Assembly: GCA_031272565.1 (NCBI GenBank)
Contig: JAISTN010000065.1
Location: 1 to 6,856, forward strand
Length of the DNA: 6,856 nucleotides
Direction: 5' to 3'
Source: Bifidobacteriaceae bacterium
GTDB taxonomy: Bacteria; Actinomycetota; Actinomycetes; Actinomycetales; WQXJ01
This document shows positions 1-6,717 of the stretch, one piece after another; position 1 is the stretch's first letter; each line of letters begins with the position of its first letter. Below the pieces are notes generated by a model. It saw nothing but the letters and a program-made list of their open reading frames with translations. It did not search any database and had not been told where the DNA came from. Position numbers and translations under genes: made by a program.

Positions 1-2517
1 TACTTCTCCAACAACATGACGGCCGCCGGTGTCACCACACCCGTGACGGTGACCGCCACCGACAAGGCCGGCAACACGGCCTCGGCCAGCTTCAACGTGA
101 TTGTGCGCCGCCCCGGCACCGCCGTGGCCCCGCCGGCCGCCCCGGCCACCACCGAACTGGCCACCACCTTCCCGTGCACCATGAGCCAGTTGGGCCTGCA
201 TGATCCGTTCATCGTGGCGGATCAAGCCTCCCAGACGTACTTCCTGTACACGGCGGCCTCGCGGCAGTCCACCACCCGGCCCTGCGGCGTGCCCACAGCC
301 AGCTACGCGGCCGGCATCATGGCGTACCAGTCGAAGGACCTGGTCCACTGGTCCCAGGCCAGTGTGGTTTACCGGGTAACCACCGGCGCCGACCACTGGA
401 ATGCCAGCACGGCACCGTGGGCACCGGAAGTCCACGCCTACAACGGCAAGTACTACCTGTTCACCACCCTGCACAACAACTCCTCCTACACCATCCCGTT
501 CACCGAGCAGCCGGACCAGACCCGGTACAACAGCTCCAGCCGCCGGTCCACCATCATTGCGGTGTCCGACACGGCGACAGGGCCGTTCACCGACCTCAGC
601 CCGGAGGCGCCGGTGACGCCGTACGACTTCATGACGTTGGACGGCAGCCTGTATGTCGACCCGGCCGGCCAGCCCTACCTGGTTTACGCCCACGAATGGG
701 TGCAGAAGATGGACGGCACGGTTGAGGCGATCCCGTTGACGGACGATCTGACTTCGGCCGAAGGCGACCCGTTCTTGCTCTGGCGGGCCACCGAGGTACC
801 GTTCTACGCCGACCCGCTGTACGGCGGCCGGTACGACAACGTGCTGCAGGACAAAACCCTGAACAAGACCCAGCTACCCGGCTATGTGACCGACGGCGTT
901 TTCGTGGTCACCACCCCCAACGGCTCCTTGCTGACCATGTGGACCACCTACCGCGATGACCGCTACATCGTGGGGCAGGCCATCAGCCGCACTGGCAACA
1001 TCCACGGGCCGTGGGAGCAACTGCCTGAGGTGGACTATTCAGACGCCGGCCACTCAATGGTCTTCAAGACCTTTGACGGCCAGTTGATGATGGTGGAACA
1101 CTCCAACATGTCGGAAGGTAGCGCCCTGGGCGAGATCTTCGAGATCGCTATCACCGATGATGGCTTTGTGCTGGGCCAGCACCGGCAAGACATCGACGAA
1201 CTGGTGGGCATCAACCCACAGGACGTGCTGGCGCCCAAGGTCTACCCGCCTTCGACCCGGGTGGCCACGGCCGCCAAGGGGACGGCAGCGGCCACGGTTG
1301 ATTTCCTGGCCATGGCCCGGGATGACGCCGACGGCTGGGTTGACGTGACCTATTCGAAGCAGCCCGGTTCCACCTTCCCGGTGGGCACCACCAAGGTGAC
1401 CGTGACCGCCCGCGACGCGGCCGGCAACGTTGGCACGGCCAGCTTCAACGTGGTGGTCAAGCCGTATCCCACGGTGGGTGCGGGCTCGGTCACCCTCACC
1501 GGTTCCACGGCGCTGGGCGGCGTGTTGCATGCCAACGCGGTGGCCCCCACCCAGGATTCGAACGGCCAGGACATCACCGCCACGGTGACGTACCGCTGGC
1601 TGCGTAACGGGACGGCCATTGCCGGCGCCACCGGTGTGGATTACACCACGGTGGGCGCCGATGCCGGCCAGTTGATCAGCGTGCAGGCCACCTTCAGTGC
1701 GCCCGAGGCCGATTCCTCGGCCGCCGTCTCCGCGGAGGTCATGATCACCGCGACCGCCGGGCCCAATGTCAAGTATGAGTTCTTCAGCTTGACACCGGAC
1801 CTGGAAGGCAACGGCCGGGGTGACATCCTGGCCGTCGAGGCCTCGACCGGTGCGTTGTACCTGCAAACCACCACCGCCAGCGGTGACCTGTCGGTCAAGA
1901 CGGCGCTGGCCGCCTCTGGCCTGAACGGCCACCGGGTCTACGGCCCAGGCGACTGGAACAGTGACGGCAAGGCGGATGTGATTACGGTCGACGTGGCCGG
2001 CAACATGTGGCTGCGGGCCGGCAACGGCGCGGGCAAGGTGGCAGCACCGGTCCAGTGTGGCCGCGGCTGGTCCGCCTACCGGATTGTGCCGTCCGGCGAC
2101 CTGAACGGCGACAAGCTGAACGACCTGCTGGCCATCGATTCGGCCGGCAAGCTGTGGCTCTACGCCGGCAACGGCAAGGGCGGCTTCCTGCCTGGGCGCA
2201 CCGAGGTGGGCCACGGCTGGACGTCCTTCGAGTTGTATGCCGCCGGTGACCTGAACAAGGACGGTAAGGCCGACATTCTGGGCATCAGCGCCAATGGCGA
2301 CCTGTACGCCTACATGGGCAAGGGCAACGGCCAGTTCCAGGCGGCGAAGTATGTTGGCCGCGGCTGGGGCACGTTCACGTTGGCCTCTGGGGCGGACCTG
2401 AACGGCGACGGCATGGCGGATATCGTGGGCCGGAACGACTCCAACGGCACGCTGTACTTCTACAGCGGCACCGGTACGGGCTTTGGCCAAGCCAAGAAGA
2501 TCGCCAGCGGTTGGTGA
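1..2517 (+). CDS. Secreted GH43-like glycoside hydrolase with HYR, Ig-like and FG-GAP/VCBS repeats (5' end outside window)
   Basis: The reading frame is open from base 1 and ends at TGA 2515-2517. The first ATG (16) lies inside a HYR-like domain tail, so the true start and signal peptide are upstream. Domain order by nucleotide: HYR tail ~1-105; GH43 five-bladed propeller ~160-1200; HYR ~1222-1458; Ig-like domain ~1468-1758 (TYRWLRNG, GAT, ADAG pattern); five VCBS/FG-GAP repeats ~1780-2517. GH43 landmarks are HDPFI with the likely base Asp (202-204), WAPEVH (418-435), LDGSLYVD with the likely pKa-modulating Asp (640-642), AHEW with a candidate acid Glu (694-696), TDGVF (889-903) and GHSMVF (1048-1065). 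GH43 enzymes cleave arabinose-, xylose- or galactose-containing polysaccharides; the substrate here cannot be named. The accessory domains imply export and adhesion to surface or substrate. No LPXTG anchor is seen. The gene is convergent with the transporter operon. The family call is firm; the specificity is unknown. Confidence 0.88.
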   Translation, partial: YFSNNMTAAGVTTPVTVTATDKAGNTASASFNVIVRRPGTAVAPPAAPATTELATTFPCTMSQLGLHDPFIVADQASQTYFLYTAASRQSTTRPCGVPTASYAAGIMAYQSKDLVHWSQASVVYRVTTGADHWNASTAPWAPEVHAYNGKYYLFTTLHNNSSYTIPFTEQPDQTRYNSSSRRSTIIAVSDTATGPFTDLSPEAPVTPYDFMTLDGSLYVDPAGQPYLVYAHEWVQKMDGTVEAIPLTDDLTSAEGDPFLLWRATEVPFYADPLYGGRYDNVLQDKTLNKTQLPGYVTDGVFVVTTPNGSLLTMWTTYRDDRYIVGQAISRTGNIHGPWEQLPEVDYSDAGHSMVFKTFDGQLMMVEHSNMSEGSALGEIFEIAITDDGFVLGQHRQDIDELVGINPQDVLAPKVYPPSTRVATAAKGTAAATVDFLAMARDDADGWVDVTYSKQPGSTFPVGTTKVTVTARDAAGNVGTASFNVVVKPYPTVGAGSVTLTGSTALGGVLHANAVAPTQDSNGQDITATVTYRWLRNGTAIAGATGVDYTTVGADAGQLISVQATFSAPEADSSAAVSAEVMITATAGPNVKYEFFSLTPDLEGNGRGDILAVEASTGALYLQTTTASGDLSVKTALAASGLNGHRVYGPGDWNSDGKADVITVDVAGNMWLRAGNGAGKVAAPVQCGRGWSAYRIVPSGDLNGDKLNDLLAIDSAGKLWLYAGNGKGGFLPGRTEVGHGWTSFELYAAGDLNKDGKADILGISANGDLYAYMGKGNGQFQAAKYVGRGWGTFTLASGADLNGDGMADIVGRNDSNGTLYFYSGTGTGFGQAKKIASGW
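1222..1458 (+). other. HYR domain downstream of the catalytic domain
   Basis: This is a protein domain inside the glycosidase. It starts at DVLAPKVYPP and ends at ASFNVVV, with the typical HYR pattern of GSTFPVGTTKVTVTA followed by DAAGN. HYR domains are immunoglobulin-fold adhesion or spacer modules common in secreted proteins. The end of a similar domain is visible at bases 1-105 (TATDKAGN, ASFNVIV), so the catalytic domain sits between two such modules. A 17-base identical stretch (83-99 and 1436-1452) encodes the same strand in both. Confidence 0.75.
1798..2517 (+). repeat. Five FG-GAP/VCBS propeller repeats, ~50 residues each
   Basis: Five calcium-loop motifs begin at 1798 (DLEGNGRGD), 1951 (DWNSDGKAD), 2098 (DLNGDKLND), 2248 (DLNKDGKAD) and 2395 (DLNGDGMAD). 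The spacing is 153, 147, 150 and 147 bases. Each is followed by a hydrophobic strand and a Y/W-x-GNG-type turn, and the later units begin with G-W (RGWSAY, HGWTSF, RGWGTF). The protein ends in ASGW, exactly at the boundary of a would-be next unit. Such repeats form calcium-binding beta-propeller blades and serve adhesion or carbohydrate contact. The first motif has Asn in place of the middle Asp, and the third has Lys in place of Gly. Confidence 0.8.
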
Positions 2518-2550
2518 GTCTCACCACGCCACACCAGTAGGTGACCACGC

Positions 2551-2600
2551 GGTCCCGTGGCGCGGCCCAGGCCAGTTTGGCCACGTCCCGCCACGGGACC
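2551..2600 (+). terminator. Nested hairpin, candidate terminator for the glycosidase gene
   Basis: Arms GGTCCCGTGGCG (2551-2562) and CGCCACGGGACC (2589-2600) are a perfect 12-base inverted repeat. Inside the 26-base loop is a second small hairpin, GGCCA (2570-2574) and TGGCC (2578-2582). It lies 33 bases past the glycosidase stop codon. No T-run follows on either strand, so it is not a textbook intrinsic terminator, although U-poor hairpins are common after genes in high-GC actinobacteria. A bidirectional role is possible. Confidence 0.45.
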
Positions 2601-2620
2601 ACCAGTTCCTCATAGGTTTG

Positions 2621-2657
2621 CCGGGCCGGCCGACCACCCCCTGGTTTGCCGGCCCGG
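2621..2657 (-). terminator. GC-rich hairpin, candidate terminator for the transporter operon
   Basis: Arms CCGGGCCGGC (2621-2630) and GCCGGCCCGG (2648-2657) pair perfectly over 10 bases around a 17-base loop, and the loop can add a short ACCA/TGGT pairing. The hairpin starts 43 bases beyond the stop codon of the last operon gene. It lacks a clear T-tract on the minus strand, so function is inferred from position and stem strength. Confidence 0.4.
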
Positions 2658-2662
2658 TAGTT

Positions 2663-2693
2663 GGGCGGTTGGGTGGGTTGCCGGGTGGTTGGG
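2663..2693 (+). repeat. G-quadruplex-type G-run in the intergenic spacer
   Basis: Five GGG tracts on the plus strand lie at 2663-2665, 2671-2673, 2675-2677, 2683-2685 and 2691-2693, separated by 5, 1, 5 and 5 bases. This fits the usual G3-N1-7 pattern for a four-stranded fold. It lies just beyond the operon stop codon, on the non-template strand for the glycosidase and the template strand for the operon, so it could slow polymerase leaving the operon. Folding is not shown. Confidence 0.45.
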
Positions 2694-2700
2694 TGGTTGG

Positions 2701-3753
2701 TCAGACCGCCGGTGGCGGTGTGACTAGAGCACTGGGTAGATGCGCCGTGGCGGCAGCTTGTTCATCCAGCAGCAGTTCGGCGAAGTGGCAGGCCACGCGA
2801 TGGCCGGGCCCGATCTCGCGTAACACCGGCGGCTCGTCGGCGCAGCGGGTGGGCTGGCGCAGGGCGCAGCGGCCAACGAACTTGCAGCCCTTGTGCCGTT
2901 GGGCCGGGCTGGGCGGGTCGCCCTCCAACACGATCCGTTCTCGCTGGTCCTCCACATGCGGGTCCGGGATGGGGGCGGCAGACAGCAGAGCCCTGGTGTA
3001 GGGGTGGGCCGGCGTGGAGAAGATCTGGCTGGCCGGGGCTTCTTCCGCCAGCGAGCCCAGGTACATCACACCCACCGTTTCACACAGTTGGCGCACCACG
3101 GCCAGGTTGTGGGCAATCACCAGCGAGGTCAGGTTCAACTCCGCCTTGATGTCCAGCAGCAGGTTGATGATCTGGGCCTGAACCGACACGTCCAGGGCGC
3201 TGACCGGTTCATCCGCCACCAGTAGCTCAGGGTTCAGCACCACCGCCCGGGCAATGCCGATGCGCTGGCGCTGCCCGCCGGAAAACTCATGGGGCCAGCG
3301 GTCCAGCACCGACTTGGACAGACCCACCAACTCCAAGGCCTCACCCGCCCGGCGCAGGTTTTCCCGCCGGTCATGGGAGCCCTGCACCCGCAGCGGCTTG
3401 GTCAGGATGGTGCTGATGCGCTGGCGCGGGTTGAGCGAACCGATCGGGTCCTGGAACACCATCTGCATGCGCCGGCGCAACTGGCGCAGCGGTTCGCCGC
3501 TCAGGTTGGTGATGTCCTGACCGTCAAACACCACCTGGCCGCCGGCAATCTCTTCCAACCGCAACAGGGCCCGGCCGGCCGATGACTTGCCGGAACCAGA
3601 TTCGCCCACCAGGCCGTAACTGGTGCCCCGCGGCACCGTCAGCGACAACTTGTCAACGGCCGTGATATGCGACGTGGGCCGGTTCAGCACCAGCGAACGG
3701 GAAGAAACGTAGCGCACGGTCAGGTCGGTCACCTCAAGCAGATTGTCGCTCAT
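2701..3753 (-). CDS. Peptide-type ABC importer ATPase, DppF/OppF-like
   Basis: This 350-residue protein is one of two ATP-hydrolysing subunits on the inner membrane face of a Dpp/Opp-family importer. Motifs by residue: Walker A GESGSGKS 50-57, Q-loop Gln101 (FQDP), signature FSGGQ 157-161, Walker B LLVADEP 177-183, D-loop SALD 185-188 and switch His215 (IAHNL). The C-terminal oligopeptide/dipeptide-transporter extension has four cysteines, 290, 296, 304 and 322 (CKFVGRC, then TRC and AC). In related ATPases this pattern can hold an iron-sulfur cluster. Start ATG 3751-3753 is chosen over the longer frame from 3894. It is preceded by a strong GGAGGAGG site, its ATGA overlaps the previous gene's stop, and the protein then begins [11 protein letters not shown] as the family does. 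It is the last gene of the operon. Subfamily and substrate are not determined. Confidence 0.93.
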   Translation of the reverse strand: MSDNLLEVTDLTVRYVSSRSLVLNRPTSHITAVDKLSLTVPRGTSYGLVGESGSGKSSAGRALLRLEEIAGGQVVFDGQDITNLSGEPLRQLRRRMQMVFQDPIGSLNPRQRISTILTKPLRVQGSHDRRENLRRAGEALELVGLSKSVLDRWPHEFSGGQRQRIGIARAVVLNPELLVADEPVSALDVSVQAQIINLLLDIKAELNLTSLVIAHNLAVVRQLCETVGVMYLGSLAEEAPASQIFSTPAHPYTRALLSAAPIPDPHVEDQRERIVLEGDPPSPAQRHKGCKFVGRCALRQPTRCADEPPVLREIGPGHRVACHFAELLLDEQAAATAHLPSALVTPPPAV

Positions 3754-4775
3754 GACTCCTCCTCCCCCGCCGGGTTGACGCAGCGCAGCAAGTGCTCGTC
3801 GCCGGAGCCCACCGGCACCAGGTCCAGTTTGGGTGCCTGGCAGGCCGGCACGGCAAAGTCGCAGCGGGGCGCAAAGGCGCAGCCCTGGTCCCACGGTTCG
3901 GCATCGAAGGCCGAGCCGGGAATGGTGTCCAGCCGGTCCCGGGCCTCGCCCACCAGCGTAGGGGTGGACTTGAGCAGGCCGCGGGTGTAGCGGTGGCGCG
4001 GCTGGTCGAAGACCTCATAGCGGCCAGCCTGTTCCACAATCCGCCCGGCGTACATCACGGCCACCCGGTGGGCCGTCTGGGCTACCACGCCCAGATCGTG
4101 GGTGATCAGCAGCAACGCCATGGCCCGTTCGGTGGCCAGTTCCAGGATCAGGTCCAGGATTTCGGCCTGGATGGTGGTGTCCAACGCCGTGGTGGGCTCA
4201 TCCGCAATCAGCAGGTGCGGGTTACAGGCCATGGCGATGGCGATCATGACCCGCTGGCGCATGCCGCCGGAAAGCTGGTGCGGGTAGTCCTTGACGCGCT
4301 TCTGCGGATCGGGAATGCCCACCTGACGCAGCAGGTCAACCGACCGGGCACGGGCCTCCTTGCGGTCCAGTTGTTCGTGGCGGACCAGCACCTCAACCAG
4401 TTGCTTTTCCACCGTGATGACGGGGTTCAAGGCGGTCAGCGGGTCCTGGAAGATCATCGAAAGCTGCTTGCCGCGTACCCGGCTCAACTCGCGTTCGGAG
4501 CGACCCACCATGGGCACGCCATCGAATTCGACCGCACCGCTGATCTTGACATCCGGCCCATGCAGACCCATCACCGCCAGGGCGGTGGCGGATTTGCCGC
4601 AGCCGGATTCGCCCACCAGGGCCAGGATTTCGCCAGCGTGGACATCGAAGCTGACACCGACCACGGCCTTGGTGCCGGTGGCCTTGCGGGTGTGGCCCGG
4701 GAAGGTGACATGCAGGTCACGCACCGACAGCAGCAGGTCGCCGTGGGTGCGGGCGGGAACGGGGGCCGGGCTCAT
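3750..4775 (-). CDS. Peptide-type ABC importer ATPase, DppD/OppD-like
   Basis: This 341-residue protein is the partner ATPase of the importer. By residue: Walker A GESGCGKS 55-62, Q-loop Gln110 (FQDP), signature LSGGM 168-172, Walker B LLIADEP 188-194, D-loop TALD 196-199 and switch His226 (ITHDL). The C-terminal oligo/dipeptide extension carries cysteines 299, 305, 312 and 332 (CAFAPRC, then AC, then RC), the spacing seen in DppD-type subunits proposed to bind an iron-sulfur cluster. All ATPase residues are present, so it should be active. Length is normal for the family. The ATG at 4773-4775 overlaps the TGA of the upstream permease as ATGA. A weak AGCAGG lies five bases before it. Its own TGA overlaps the next start in the same way. 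Dpp, Opp and Gsi-type roles cannot be told apart from this sequence. Confidence 0.93.
   Translation of the reverse strand: MSPAPVPARTHGDLLLSVRDLHVTFPGHTRKATGTKAVVGVSFDVHAGEILALVGESGCGKSATALAVMGLHGPDVKISGAVEFDGVPMVGRSERELSRVRGKQLSMIFQDPLTALNPVITVEKQLVEVLVRHEQLDRKEARARSVDLLRQVGIPDPQKRVKDYPHQLSGGMRQRVMIAIAMACNPHLLIADEPTTALDTTIQAEILDLILELATERAMALLLITHDLGVVAQTAHRVAVMYAGRIVEQAGRYEVFDQPRHRYTRGLLKSTPTLVGEARDRLDTIPGSAFDAEPWDQGCAFAPRCDFAVPACQAPKLDLVPVGSGDEHLLRCVNPAGEEES
3756..3765 (-). promoter_or_regulatory. Strong ribosome binding site for the DppF-like gene
   Basis: On the minus strand GGAGGAGGAG ends two bases before the ATG at 3753; its GGAGG core at 3761-3765 is seven bases away and the AGGAGG at 3758-3763 is four. 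It lies inside the end of the upstream ATPase gene, where it encodes the Glu-Glu-Glu run before the final Ser. It is by far the best ribosome site in the operon and it decides the start. Confidence 0.8.
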
Positions 4776-5716
4776 CGTGGCCTGCTCTTCGGGTCGAGTT
4801 GCTCACGTAGGGCCTCGCCCAACAGGGTGAAACCCAGGGCGGTGATGGCGATGGCACAGCCGGGGGCGAAGGCCAAGATGGGGGCCGAACCGAGGCGGGA
4901 TTGCGCCTTGACCAGCATCAGGCCCCATTCGGCGGCGGTCGGTTCGGAGGTGCTGAGGCCCAGGAAGCTCAGGGCGGCCACCGAGTTGACGGCCGTGGCC
5001 AGCATCAGCGTGGCCTGGACAATCAGGGGCCCGGCGGCGTTGGGCATCATCTCCATGGTGACAATGGCCGGCCGGCGCAGGCCCAGCGAACTGGCCGCCA
5101 GCACGTAGTCGCGGCGGCGTTCACCCAGCAGGGAGCCGCGCAGCAAACGGGTGAAGATTGGCACCTGGCTGATGCCGATGGCCACCATGACGGCGGTGGG
5201 GCTGCGGTCCATGATGGAAACGATGGAGATGGCCAGCAGCAGCGCCGGGATGGACAACATGATGTCCATCAGGCGCATGATCGCCGTGTCGATCTTGCCG
5301 CCCAGGCCACCGGCCAGCAAGCCCAGGAAAGCTCCAATCGCCAGGCCGATCCCGGTTGATACCACCCCAATCACGATTGTCTGCCGGGCGCCATAAATGA
5401 TCTGGGTCAACAAGTCCTGGCCATAGGAATCCAGCCCCAGCGGATGGGCGGCGCTGGGGCCCGGCACGTGTTCGGCATTGAGGCCCAGTTCCTTGGCCCA
5501 CTCGGAAGCCTGACCCGGCAGATAAGGCAGCTTGTAGGGCGCCAGGAAGGGCGCGAAGATCGCCACCAGGATCACCAGCAGCACAATTGCCAGGCCAAAG
5601 ATGCCGGCCGGTTGGCGCAGCACCTGGCGCACCACCCGCCTGAAGGAGCCTTGCGAGGGCTTGTCCTTCTTGGCCGGCGTGCCGGCGGCCTCCGGCGCTT
5701 GGGCGATGGCGCTCAT
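4772..5716 (-). CDS. Peptide-type ABC importer permease, DppC/OppC-like
   Basis: This 314-residue inner-membrane subunit starts with a polar, Lys-rich cytoplasmic tail (1-30). The first membrane helix, ~39-58 (GLAIVLLVILVAIFAPFLAP), is typical of the OppC N-terminal region. Next comes the family motif HPLGLDSYGQDLLTQ (91-105) and GAR (109-111). The remaining ~5 helices are near 112-138, 148-170, 174-188, 228-256 and 280-300. The cytoplasmic EAA-like coupling loop DYVLAASSLGLRRPA is at 203-217 and ends in MPN, and FLGLSTSEPTAAEWG follows at 251-265. The ATG at 5714-5716 is preferred over a longer open frame to 6148. The extension would overlap the upstream permease heavily and has no membrane-protein character, whereas this start has GAGG five bases upstream and an ATGA overlap. 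It forms the transmembrane channel with the DppB-like protein. Confidence 0.92.
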   Translation of the reverse strand: MSAIAQAPEAAGTPAKKDKPSQGSFRRVVRQVLRQPAGIFGLAIVLLVILVAIFAPFLAPYKLPYLPGQASEWAKELGLNAEHVPGPSAAHPLGLDSYGQDLLTQIIYGARQTIVIGVVSTGIGLAIGAFLGLLAGGLGGKIDTAIMRLMDIMLSIPALLLAISIVSIMDRSPTAVMVAIGISQVPIFTRLLRGSLLGERRRDYVLAASSLGLRRPAIVTMEMMPNAAGPLIVQATLMLATAVNSVAALSFLGLSTSEPTAAEWGLMLVKAQSRLGSAPILAFAPGCAIAITALGFTLLGEALREQLDPKSRPR

Positions 5717-6717
5717 GACAGCCTCGCTCTCGGGTCGATTAGGCCATAACTCATGTCGGTCAGCAGATTGATCACGGTGTAGATGACGGCAACAAACAAG
5801 ATGCAGGCCTGCAACACCGGGTAGTCCTTGGAGGTAATGGCGTTGAACATGTAGCTGCCCACGCCGTTGATGGCGAAGACCTGTTCGGTCAGCACCGCGC
5901 CGGCCAGCAGGGCCCCGGTCTGCAGGCCGATGATGGTCGCCACCGGCAGCAGTGCGTTGCGCAGCACATGGCGCCGGGAAATGAGACGCGGCGTCAAGCC
6001 CTTGGCCCGGGCGGTGCGGACGTAGTCTTCCGAAATCACGTCCAGCACCGAGGCCCGGGTGATGCGCACAATCATGGCCAGCGGGATGGCACCCAAAGCG
6101 ATGGCGGGCAGTACCAAGTGGCGCACGGCGTCCAAGGCGGCATCCCACTCCCCGGTCAGTATCCCGTCCAGTATGTAAAAGCCGCTGTAGTGCGTGGCGT
6201 TGATGCGCGGGTCTTGCCGGCCAATGGTGGGGAACCAGGGCAGTTTGATGGCGAACAGGTACTTCAGAACGAAAGCCAGGAAGAAGACTGGCACCACGAA
6301 GCCAAACAGCGAGCCGCCCACGGCCATGCCGTCGGCCAGGGAGCCGCGGTGGCGGGCTGCGAAGTAGCCAATCGGGATGCCCAGCAGAACCGCAAAAGCC
6401 ATGGCCGCAACGGCCAGTTCGATGGTGGCCGGGAAGCGGCTGATGAAGCCCTCAAACACCGGCTGGCCGGTGGTGATGGAGTTGCCAAAATCGCCGTGGG
6501 CCAGGCGCTGCAGGTACACCCAGAACTGTTCCAGGATCGGCTTGTCGAAGCCATACGCCACCCGCAGGCGCGCCACAGCCGCCGGGTCGGCATTTTCGCC
6601 CAGCATGGCTTGGGCCGGGTCGCCCGGCAGCAGGCGGACCCAAATAAACACCAGCACAACCAGGCCCAGCAACACTGGGATGGCCTGGAGCAGGCGCTTG
6701 GTGGCGAATCGGATCAT
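5713..6717 (-). CDS. Peptide-type ABC importer permease, DppB/OppB-like
   Basis: This 334-residue inner-membrane subunit is the first visible gene of the operon. The N-terminus MIRFATKRLLQAIPV with helix ~9-30, followed by LLPGDPA (29-35), is the hallmark of the OppB/DppB family. A periplasmic segment includes GDFGNSI (75-81). Further helices lie near 98-121, 131-157, 200-219, 256-282 and 300-323, with the cytoplasmic EAA loop EDYVRTARAKGLTPR at 230-244 and the conserved C-terminus DPRARLS. Start ATG 6715-6717 is chosen because the frame remains open upstream to 6855 but there only encodes a Pro/Gly-rich run from a G/C homopolymer. No good ribosome site precedes this ATG (ACCTTTCAAGACC), unlike the downstream genes. 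Its TGA overlaps the next ATG. Substrate is unknown. Confidence 0.93.
   Translation of the reverse strand: MIRFATKRLLQAIPVLLGLVVLVFIWVRLLPGDPAQAMLGENADPAAVARLRVAYGFDKPILEQFWVYLQRLAHGDFGNSITTGQPVFEGFISRFPATIELAVAAMAFAVLLGIPIGYFAARHRGSLADGMAVGGSLFGFVVPVFFLAFVLKYLFAIKLPWFPTIGRQDPRINATHYSGFYILDGILTGEWDAALDAVRHLVLPAIALGAIPLAMIVRITRASVLDVISEDYVRTARAKGLTPRLISRRHVLRNALLPVATIIGLQTGALLAGAVLTEQVFAINGVGSYMFNAITSKDYPVLQACILFVAVIYTVINLLTDMSYGLIDPRARLS

Larger units (their letters stand above)
2518..2700. other. Convergent intergenic spacer
   Basis: This gap separates the glycosidase stop (2517) from the stop of the last operon gene (2701 on the minus strand). I see no credible gene in it. It holds two strong inverted repeats (2551-2600, 2621-2657) followed by a G-rich run on the plus strand. 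Because both flanking genes read into it, its probable job is transcription termination from both sides. A plus-strand open frame that starts at 2483 and runs through it is judged a shadow of the minus-strand ATPase. Confidence 0.7.

Noticed and set aside
1054..2490. A 478-codon open frame on the minus strand antisense to the glycosidase
   Set aside because: Its predicted protein is low-complexity, rich in Gly, Arg, His and Val, with no recognisable motif. It is the expected antisense by-product of GC-rich codon bias, and the plus-strand frame has clear domains.
2540..2700. A CRISPR array or tandem repeat suggested by the recurring GGTTTGCCGG and GGTTGGG words
   Set aside because: The copies are few, unevenly spaced and imperfect, with no repeat-spacer pattern; hairpins and a G-run explain them better.
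2483..3001. A 172-codon plus-strand open frame across the intergenic spacer
   Set aside because: Most of it is antisense to the F ATPase C-terminus, and the rest crosses hairpins and G-runs; no domain or ribosome site is seen.
3792..5108. A 438-codon plus-strand open frame antisense to the D ATPase and C permease
   Set aside because: The opposite strand has complete ABC motifs in two overlapping genes, while this frame has only GC-bias-type composition.
5717..6148. A longer start for the C permease, upstream of 5716
   Set aside because: The extension lies wholly inside the B permease in another frame, is Arg/His/Gly-rich, and is unnecessary because ATG 5716 has the ATGA overlap and a GAGG site.
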